From Hoplostethus atlanticus (lineage: Eukaryota; Chordata; Actinopteri; Trachichthyiformes; Trachichthyidae), in NCBI GenBank assembly GCA_034670405.1, contig JAXDDX010000058.1, positions 2,655,501-2,719,500 on the forward strand: DNA of 64,000 bases, written 5' to 3'. Under the pieces are notes generated by a model. It did not search any database, had not been told where the DNA came from, and was given only the letters and a program-made list of their open reading frames with translations. This document shows, piece by piece, positions 33,689-44,200 of this stretch. A program made the translations under genes and the position numbers. Every line of letters starts with the position of its first letter. Position 1 is the stretch's first letter.

Positions 33689-34905
33689 CTTGAAGTACTG
33701 CTTGCAAGCCATTTTAATATTTAATCAGTTGAGTCAATATTATCTAGAATTAAACTTTTGACTAGTCATAATTGTGGATATGTAGACACAGTGCCTTCAG
33801 AAAATATTCAAATCCCTTGACCTTTTCTGTATTTTGTGGTGTTTACAGCCAATTTACATCAAATACCTTGTGACAAAGTGAAAACATGCTTTTGGACAGT
33901 TTTGAATAATACAGGAATATTTCATGTAAATACGTATTCAAACCCCTGAGTCAATACTTTGTGGAAGCAACTTTGGCATTGATTACAGATTTGAGTGGTC
34001 TTGGATACGTCTATCAGCCTGGCACATCTGGATTCTTCCTTGTATATTTGCTCAAGCTCAATTTGGGGGCATCTGAACAGCTATCTTCAATTCATTCTGC
34101 AGGTTTTCAGTGGGATTCAAGTCTGACCTTGGATGGGCCACTCAAGGACTTTCACATTATTGTTCCGAAGCTGATTTGGCTGTATGCTTGGAGTCATTGT
34201 CCTGTTGGAACATAAATTGTCACCCCAATCTAAGCTCAGTGGCACTCTGAATCTATGGGACCTTACACAGACATATATGTTTCATTCTAAATCATGTCTA
34301 GTCAACTGAATTGTCCACAGGTGGACTCCAATCAACTTTTAGACACATCTCAAGGACATTCAAAGGAATCTGGATGCACCTTAACTCAATTTGAAGGGCC
34401 ACTGTTGAAGGGTTCAATATCTATGGATGAATTTAATCATGTTTTAAAATGCAGGCTGTAACAACACAAAATGCCAATGTCATGAAAAAGTCAAGGGTGT
34501 TAAATATTCTCTTTAGGCACTGTATTTTTATATTTCATTCACATTTTGAGTAGTCATCAGTGAATTATCACTGACTAAAAATGATTATGTTCTTATAATG
34601 TTCTTATAGGTCTTATGGTGTGACTATGATACTCAATAGTGATTTTATGATGAATTTATTATCCCTATTTCTCCTATAATATTCCTATAATATTCTAACA
34701 GTATTAGTATTAGTATCTGATAGTAGTATATTATCGTTCTATACTAATATCTGTTATCCTATACAGGACTGTTACACTTCTTTTTCGTTGGGGATAGCAG
34801 GAATCACCATTTTGACTAGTCATTCATTTCATTGAAGATATCTTTAATTCCATTATTTAATGGATATGTTAACTGGAACTATGACTAGTAAGTAATACCA
34901 ATAGT
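33689..34905. repeat. GACTAGTC/GATATC repeat, copy 1, split by a Tc1-like insertion
   Basis: On either side of the Tc1-like element (33789-34522) the sequence carries TTTTGACTAGTCAT words alternating with GATAT words. The clearest part (34814-34895) has GACTAGTCATT, then AGATATCTTTAATTCC, then GGATATG, then ACTAGTAAG. The same order occurs in the hcn2 intron copy at 59495-59830. No coding capacity was seen. The family is not one I can name. Confidence 0.55.
33789..34522. mobile_element. Non-autonomous Tc1/mariner-like element
   Basis: The left end CAGTGCCTTCAGAAAATATT and the right end, read inward, CAGTGCCTAAAGAGAATATT form inverted repeats that continue as CAAATCCCTTGAC against TAACACCCTTGAC, about 33 bases with a few mismatches. 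TA follows the right end; the left flank is CA, presumably a decayed TA. The interior shows the usual fish Tc1 end-region words but no transposase domain, so it is an internally deleted copy. Confidence 0.8.
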
Positions 34906-35035
34906 AAGTGAATAATATATATCTATAATTTCATTTGGCTCGAGTGATTAAATGTTAAAACGGCTTGCCTTATGTAAGGCGCTACTATCTTGAGGACCAG
35001 GAGTACAAGCGCAACATAATCTTTCCAAGGCTCTA

Positions 35036-35265
35036 AATGATACGTGGCCACGCCCTCAAACAGAAACGTCACGCGTACGTGCTGATTTACAGCGTGCGCT
35101 TGAGGTGCAAGTAGAGGACGACCTACTCGGTCGACGTTGGGTTCAGTGTCGCGCATTCGAGGTTGCGGCAGTAGCTAACGTTTATTCGACGAACTAGGGG
35201 AAATTAGGGTAATATAGCAAGTATTAAGTGTTAGTTGTTGGCGTTGAAGAAAAGTTTTTTTTATC
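35036..35265 (+). promoter_or_regulatory. bsg: bsg CpG-rich promoter region with hypoxia- and CRE-like motifs
   Basis: The 230 bases before the basigin ATG are markedly richer in CpG than their surroundings and lack a TATA box. They hold two TACGTG words (35041-35046, 35076-35081), which contain the hypoxia-response core RCGTG, an ACGTCA half-CRE (35066-35071) and a CACGCCC GC-box-like word. Human BSG is reported as HIF-responsive, which fits, but this is a motif-level inference. Confidence 0.5.
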
Positions 35266-38200
35266 ATGAAGCTACTCTGGGCTTTCAGTGCCCTCCTCTT
35301 GTGCTTTTACCGAGCCAGTGCCTCGACAGGTAAGAATTGTATGTTAGCCATGTTGTTTCAAGATGCAGACTTTGTCCTGGATAGGAAATTATTCATTCAG
35401 TCTGTTTTGGTAACGTTACGGCGATTATGTTAGTATAGATATTGTAGAATAGCATCTTACGTCAGATAAAAAGGAAATATGACCATCTAAAAACGGCCAC
35501 CAGTTACAGCAAGCGTATAACGTTAATGTTAGCTAGCTACCGTTACATATTGGATAATTTGCACTCACAAAAACCCGTTCGGACCGTCCTTTTCTGTTTA
35601 ACTGTCAACGATTTCAGGAGTTAGCCAGCACCAATCTTGAATCTACTAACTTAGCTATGGCATCGATTTTTCATAATCTTTCATGTGTTATATCATGCAT
35701 ATAGGGACTTTTCTGGTTGTCTAACTAATGACGTAAGCAGTCACTGGAAGTCTTAACGCAAAGCTTGGGGTCTTCATTAACGTTAACTGTTTATTATCGT
35801 TATAAACTATTTTGCAGCATTAATGTTAATGTCGTTATTAACGGACGTTCTCACTGACCAGCCATCATTTGCTATGTCAGTGGGTGACTGAAATGAGGCG
35901 AGGTTCGTTCGATCAACACGTTTCCCCACTCAGTTAGCTTGCTCTGATGAAACCATCGCCAGCTGGCTTTGATTCAGTAGGCCTGTAGGCCTACCGCGAT
36001 GCTTGTCAACCGTCACAAACCGGCCATCACAATACAGTTAAATATTTGTGTCACTATTTTGGGGTTACAGTATCGCACTGTAGTGAAGTTAGTCCTACTG
36101 GTGATGGTTAGCCATTGATTGCCAGCTAATATTTTCAATCCGGAGTAAACCAGATTGTTTCACTGATCCATAAAAAGGCTCTTAGCACTTGAGTTTGCTA
36201 GCCATTTCTAAGATTGTTACATCGCGTTGACGAATTGGTCGCATTTGACTATTTGATTACGATCTCACTTGTATTCATGTTTGTCACTTTTTTGGTTACA
36301 CGGGCATCATAATAATATCTTGCCTGTTGGCTAAGTGTGTCCCGTGACTACTGTCACCACATTTCCATTACAGCTACTATGATAAAAGAGAGCTAAAGCC
36401 ACCAATGATTCACATCTCTTCAGTGAAGTAGTTGGGAATGATATTCATACGTCAAATGGCCTTTGTACAGATATCCAATGTTCAATTATCCTTTACTTTT
36501 AAGTTAACGTTTTTAGATCTTTGAGAAATGATTGTATGAAATGTAAATGTGTATCAATATCTTGTTTGCATAGCATTTGGTAAAGTTTTCTCAAATTGTT
36601 GTCACACCATATATCTCATTCAAATATTAACACATGTATGCTCCTAAAGTGGAGATGTGAATTGTTTTGATCTTTTAACAACTAATACTATAGGGTTTGT
36701 GTTTATTGTTGCTACTGCTAGTGCTTTAACTTTGAAAAAAGACTTGCATTATGTTTAAAAATGATGTCTTGTTTGTGAAATATCATTTGCCTGAAAATGT
36801 GTATTCGTATTTTATAAATGATGAAACAACCCTTCTTCGTGGTGGAGTCAGACTTTTGGACCCCACTGTACATATAAACAAACTTGTGTTTGTTTTGTCT
36901 CTGTAGTGAATGCAAGTGGCTGCAGATGACCTTTAATCTAATTTATAATACTCACTTACAACTATGTCCATGTCTGTTTAAGAATGGGTATTCTGTTGAC
37001 TCCAGGCCTGGAGCCTCTGGTAACAATGGCAGTTCATGTGTTATGCAACCAACATCTAGTTTGCTAATTCACTCATCATAGTGGCTTTATGTGTCAGGAT
37101 TTCTTTATCCGTCTTACGTGTTTTTGTGCAATTCATGAACCAATGTATCTTAATCATATGTAAAGAGTAATGGTGAAATTGTTTATTTAAGCTTTATTTG
37201 CCATTGAACTGAAAACAAACATCTGCAACATTAGCAGACTCAAAAACCCAACAGTCATTTTGCCCTTAAGATCATCCCAAAGCAGTTAGGCTAGATAGGC
37301 ATGAATTTGGAAGGACATAATGTCTTTCTAAAACATGAACTTCAGTCGTATTCACCTTTTTACTCAGCAAGGGTATCCATAGCCTGGGTTGAGCAGAGAG
37401 GCATGAATTTGTCAGATGTCAAGTGCCATGGATAAGCTAGGGCAAGTGCTCGCAACCAGAATACCTTTGAAGACCACACAGTCTCACTCAAACACATGCA
37501 GACAGATGCCCCGTGCTACTGGAACTTTCATGCTTTGGAAATGGCAGCTCTGGAGTAGATCATCAGGAGTAAAATTAGATTTCCCTGGAGTTCCAGCTTC
37601 TTCCCTAACACACGTTTGGTCTGAAAAGTGGGTTATTGTGAGGCAGGCAGGTAGGAAAGGCCTAGATCTCCTTTGGTTGAACATGGCAGGAAAAGTCAGT
37701 TTTCAAACATGTGTTGTGTAAGTACACAGTGTTAGTCCCTTGAGTAATTTAGTTTTTTACTGCCATTTTGTGGTTCCAACTGCTAGAACTGTTGTCATTT
37801 TAGATTCATCTTATGATAAAAACATGCATTCTAGGCACTGGCCCTATTTTGGGCTGTATTTTGGGGGGTGACATCAAGCAAAAAAGCTTTTCCATTCTTT
37901 TAACAGTGAAGACAAAACTCTGTGGTGGCCTGCCACTGCTTAATGAATACAGTGGAAATGCTGGTTTAAATTGTCTAAATGATTTATGTAGGCTAAAAAG
38001 TAAGTATTTGACTCCATCAGAAAATGTTTATTTTGTATTTTTTTAATTGTGTTTTTATAGCCAACCTTGACCTGGATGTACAGGGTTTAAATACAAGCTG
38101 GAATGTACGTTTTTTGATAATGTGCCTATTTCCCCATGTGTGTCATTATTCTTTCTTAATGCTTGACGCAATTGTATCCGCTACATTGTACTAGTTTTTC

Positions 38201-41200
38201 CTGTTCAATGCAGACATTTCAATATACTTTGTTATTCACATGAGTGTTGAAAGTGGCCTGAGGATATCATGGTTTTACACCTTGGATACCCATTGTCTAA
38301 CTGGTTTTCAAGCAATTGGTTGAATGAACAGGGAACAAAGACTTTTTCTTTGGAGATAAAGCATGTTTTGCCAAAGTTTGGCTTTATTTGCCATTCTCTA
38401 TTTCTTCATACTTTACAAGATATGGAGCTAGAATGAGATTTATTAAGTATTTAGGCCTAGGTCTATTTTTTTTTTTTACTCATGGTAGCCTTTATAAATT
38501 CCAGGCTTTTATTTTTTTGTACCTAGTTCAGGCCTTGTAGTTAGTCTTTTACCATAAGTAAACTTGGAGAATGAACAATGGAGTTTGTTGGCTTAAAAGG
38601 CTGTAGCTTATTTCGTGTCGATTTTCAATTCAATTTTCTATGGGTATAACATATGGAATTGATTTCCTTTTATACAGTAAATCACAGTTAGGATTCATAT
38701 GGTTTACATCTCATACCAGTTGGGACTGAAGCCTAGCCTATATTTCATTTTGAACTTTTCGTACAGCATGCACTACGAAGGTGACCTTTGGTAGTGGTGG
38801 TGAGGCCACCCTTAGCTGAAAACGTCACATAATATTTAGAGACAGAGGCATATAACAAAGTTCACAAATCTGCCTCTTTTGACGTAGCCTTAGTTGATAA
38901 CTGCTGACAGTCTTCACAGGAAGTGTTTTGAAAATTGATCTTTCCCAACAAACAGATATAGACATAGTTAGTCTCTGGTAAAGGAATAGGGTGTGCCTGT
39001 TTTTCTGTAGGCCAAAATAATATTTATCTTAGTGGTGCTGGATAGTTATCACCCAGCCCAGATTTTGTTCTGCACCGTGTTAGTTTAAGATTGTTTCTGA
39101 GAGTGGATGGGAAGGACACTACAGGGGAGCAAGCTCACTGTGGTGTTGCCTGCTGCGTGAGAATGTTATTCTTCTCTGGCCTCACCTGAGTATTAAATCC
39201 TTTGCAGAATGCACTCAAAATTAGATTGGGTACTAACCTAGATTAATACACTGCTGTCAGTTGACACCAGGCCTAGAGAACAAAAAGCTATTAGCCAAAA
39301 ATGCCAGGTTAGGCCTCAGATCTTTCATGGATTTTTGCTTTGTTGTGTAATCATTTTCATTTCTGTCTCACCTGCTTTGTCATTCATGTTTTGTCTTGTT
39401 CATTGCACATTCTTTGATTTCAGGGGAATGTCATTGAATTTTTGTTAATAACTTTTCAATTGCCTTTTATGTTAATGCATGTCTTATTGTCTTAATGGGT
39501 CAGAGTACCATGACTGATCAAAACATTACTCAAAATAATTGGGTTAAAATGTTGCTCTAATCCATGCTTTTTATGTGCATACTCTCATATTTTCATGTCA
39601 TTTGTCTTCTATTAACTTTCTGTTTTTTTTCTTTTCTTTCTCTTTTCTACTTGCGCGTCTGTTCCATTCATCACTGCCTTTTACCACCAACCCATGAAAT
39701 CAACTGACATGCTTCAAATCCAATATGTCCAAAATCCATATTAATGCATAACTCTCAATCAATCTGAAACTTTCTCTGTGTGCTGGGCTGACTGTAATTG
39801 GTGTTCAGCGGGCTTCATCAAGTCTCCCCTGTCTCAGATGAAGCTGATCAATGATGGCGCAGAGCTGCATTGTGAGGTGATAGGGAACCCCATCCCTGAG
39901 GTGCAGTGGTGGTTTATAGAGGGCGAAGAGCTCAATGAGACCTTCACCCAGCTCTTTGATGGGGCACGGGATGACTGTGTGCGAATAAATGCCACATATA
40001 TCTCACACGCCACCAGCAGTATTCACCTCACTAGCCTCACCCTCAATGACTCCGGCACATATGAGTGCCGTGCTTCCAACGACCCCGACCGCAATGAACT
40101 GAAGAAGACTCCAAAAATCAAGTGGATCCGGTCGCAGGCAAACATTATTGTGATCGAAAGTGAGTGGCAGAGGAAGCAGGAGGAGAGTCCAGTCAAAGTT
40201 GCTTGGCTGTTGTCTCCTCATTAGTGAAGTCCTGGATGTCCAGCTCCTGTTACTCACCCCCCACGCTCCTTGGTCCACTGCCCTCTCCACCCTGCCTCAC
40301 CAAATGTATATTGTCCCCCTCCTCAAGAACTCCAAGCTCATCCTGTAGTAGAGCACAAACCTGGTCATAACCATAACCATGGCCGGGCCTCTCCCTAGAT
40401 CTGCATTACCTGACCTAGCATATATTGTTAATCTGAAGCCTTTTTTTTTTCTCACAGCAAGGCTTAGTTACAGTTGTAAGATGCAAAGTGTGTTTGAATA
40501 TAATACTGGTCATAAGGTTACTTGCAAATGGCTTTTACATTAAAATATAATATTAACAAAATGTTAATGACTTATTATTTAAAAAAAGGGGTCAGATTAC
40601 TGAATTAGCATGGCTTCTTGTAGATGTCTATTGTGCTGGCGTTTCCTTAACTGATACTAACACTGGCAATACCCTTTTTGTTTACACTCCCAATAGAGAC
40701 CTTTCCTTTGGCTAATAGCCTAATAAATTGTGCACAGAAGATGGCAACTAATTTGTGTTGATTTCTCAGTCATAGGGCATCTTTCTGCCTTGTGGTCCAG
40801 TCTTATCTTTTTAATTGGTCAGTTTTCTCACTTGAGCCAAACAAAAATAAAATGTTCTACCCTCTTTATCTGGCAGTGGATCTGCCAATCTTTTCATCCT
40901 CCTCTGGTTGCTTCTTCTGCATGTGTTTATTGCAAGATCCTTTCCCCATGACCTCTGTAGAGTATTGTATCTACTAGCTTCCCAATATGACTCCTGTTCT
41001 TCCCTCTTTTCTACTTTTTAGTAGGGACAGAGCTCCCCATTTGGGTGTTGTACATTTCACCCTTCTTGGAAAGTTCTGTGCCTCTGTTCAACTTGTGTTG
41101 CACTGTTCTTTTGGTTTGAAATTTAAAAATGTATTTCTTTCTCTAATGTGGTCGAACGTGAAGGCATTAGTAGCCAATTCTTAACTGTAAAATGGTGGAC

Positions 41201-44200
41201 CACCAGAAACGTTTGATCATAGCAGAGATGGTATGTTACTGATTGTGACACGGTTGTCCTTTTGAACCCACATAGCACATAGATTGGATGAAGTCCATAT
41301 TTTCTTAGTCATTTAAAGTATATTATGCCAACCATTGATGTCTAAACCTGCAAGAAGAATGTTTAATGCAAATTATTTTATTTTTTTTAAATCAAAAAAT
41401 AAATGATTTATTTTTCCCCTCTGTGTTTAACTTCAGTGCCAAAGATCATTGTAGAACCAGCTGAGGTCAACAACCTGACCTCTGCTGTGCTCAGCTGCAA
41501 CTTGACTGACTACAACCATCCCATCAAGGGCTCCTACTGGCAGCTCAATGGCAAAGTCATTGACACTTCCAAGTCCAGTGCAGAGGCTCCATACACTGTC
41601 CTTCGGTAAGTAGCTATATAACCCCTATATGATCTCACCCAAGTGTGCCATATGGGAAGATTTGCCCTGCAGTTACTTCTGTGGTGCAATAAAGATGCTT
41701 GCCCACCGATGGTAATTTAATAATCCTTTGTGCTGAATCCGGCAATATTTTTTATTTTGTCATTTCTCACCAGTTGATAGAGCAGCAGATTTTATTCTCT
41801 CTGAGAATCCTGTTAATGTTTTAGTATTTGGTCAGCGACGCAATGCACTGATGTGCAGTACTGAGTGAGTGAACCATATAAGACATTCCACAAAGCATTC
41901 CTCAATAAATTCCATGTAATGTCTCTCTCTTTTGCATTCCTAGTTCTCTTGCTCTCCCTTCCGCTTTTGTGCTTTCTCTCGTACTCTTTGTGCTCTGTTA
42001 CTCTATTGCTCTGTTACTCTGTGCTTGCGCTTCCCCTTTTTGCTTGTCTCTCCTATCCCTCCCTATCCCCTTCCTCCCAGGCTTTAGCAGAAGTGCTAGG
42101 GGCTCCATTCAGGCATTCACTGCTGTTGATTAGCAGAGCGATGGACTGTGCAGACGTGCGGCTTTGCCGGTAGTCTTGGCAGCAAGGATAAGCGCCCCTA
42201 GCAGTCCGCTCACTTGCTCTGACCTTAATTCCCCATCAAAGAAAAAGAGCAGGCAGGACTGTACGGAGCAGCAGCACCGAACAAAAGTGTGATTGTTATT
42301 ACCAGAGGGAACTTGAAATACTTGTTGCACGGACAAGCAGCTTCATTTTTACCCCCAGCCCTTGAGCATTAACGGGGTGATTTTCTGCATAGTCTTACGG
42401 ATAGTCTTACAGGAAAACTAGTCACTGTCAATGTACCTACAGAATTTGAAGTTAGGGGTTGGCGATATGGCAAAAATATCATATCACGATTTTTTTTTCA
42501 GGCATTGTCACGATCCACAATATGATCACGATTCTTTTTCATGTTGGTTTTTAAGACTATTTTGCAAGATAATGAATAGTGCAATCAAACCAATATCCCT
42601 ATTTAAGAAAATATTGCCCTTCAAGGAAACAAAACCTAAAAGAATAACAGAGACTCAAATAAGGTTCTGAAGCGCCTTCGTCAAACGCCTTCGTCAAACG
42701 CCTTCGTCAGGGTTGTTTGATTTAGCTTTGTACCGCTACCACTGGCCTCTAGCTGCGTGGCTGTGCCAGGCACTCACTTTGGGGTGCTTTCTCTTGAGGT
42801 CATTAAAAAGGTTTGTCGTGTTGCCGTCCGATGTGCGAACCACAGACGTTTTTCTTTTTTTTTAGGGACCAACTCCTCCGTGGTGTCAGCCATGCCGCTA
42901 TGTTGTCAAATAAAAAAGGGGGAGGAAAATAAATCCAAGGTGCTACGTACTGTTTGCTATTATTGCTTTATCGGTGTGTCCATTAGGGGAGGCGCAACAG
43001 GGACTAGTGAATAGTGTGATTTTAGGTTTGGCTGAGAAAACAACGTTGGATGCCGTGTATGAGCATTGTCAGTGCAACTGATAAAATGTTTCACTGTAGC
43101 ACGATACTTCTGATCTCTCTGGAAAGGCAGATCGAGGAAACATTTTAATCGTTCACGATCTAATATTGTCACATCGCCCACCCCTACTTGTAGTCTTCTC
43201 TAAAATCTCAGGGTAGGTGTGGTGTGGGTTGGGGTTGCACCTGATTTCTGCAATACGATTTCGAAGTCTTGCATGGAGTTTTCAAACACTTATGGACATT
43301 TTTTTTTCCTCCCATAGTTTGGATAAGATCACTTCCCAATCTGGTGGAAAATATCAATGTGTGTTCCTGACCGAGCCAGTGGTGCAGGACACAATCGAAG
43401 TCAAAAGTAAGGTTTGCCATGTAATTGTGAAAATAATTCAGTGTGTAGTAGGGTTTGGAATTGATAAGATTTGACCAATCTCAGTTCCTTAACTAATCCT
43501 GCATTACAATCCGATTTCCTTTACAATTCCCTAAGCAGTTTATTTCTTATATCTTTATAATGAATTAATTGAATAAATGATGAGTTAAAAGCTGTTCATA
43601 CCATGCTGTTTTATTATTGTTAGTCACAGTATCCTTAACTCCAGACTTGTACACACATGACACAACTGTACACTGTATGAATGTGTCTGCGGGACATGTG
43701 ATGTAGAGAGCTTTGATGAGCAGAGTGTGCATTCAGTTCTCCACGGAATGGGAGCTGTAACTTGTAGTAGCATAACTACAAAGAGACAAACCGCTCAACT
43801 AAACTATTGAGACGTAGCCACACTTGGTTCTCTTCTGTTTGCAATGCTTGCTATGTGCTTCAGTAAGGACACTGATTCTGTGCCAAAGAGAACTGAACAC
43901 ACTTTGATCACTGAATCTCACTACGCCTCACTGTCTCTTGCACACTCACAGCAGATGAGGGAAGAATGGAGATGGAGACAATTCGATGGTGAATTAAAAG
44001 TTGCGACTCTTGTATTTTAAGTAGAGAAGAAAAAATGGGAATTAAAAATTGGAATCTGAAAGGAAAATGTTTTGATCTGTGTGGACATTTGTAGTTCCCA
44101 ACCCTAGTGTGAAGTTGCCTATTGCATCAGGATAAATTATTAAGGACAATCTTTTTCTCTAATTTAAATGTGCTTTGATTTGGTATCTAAATGGGCTCAC

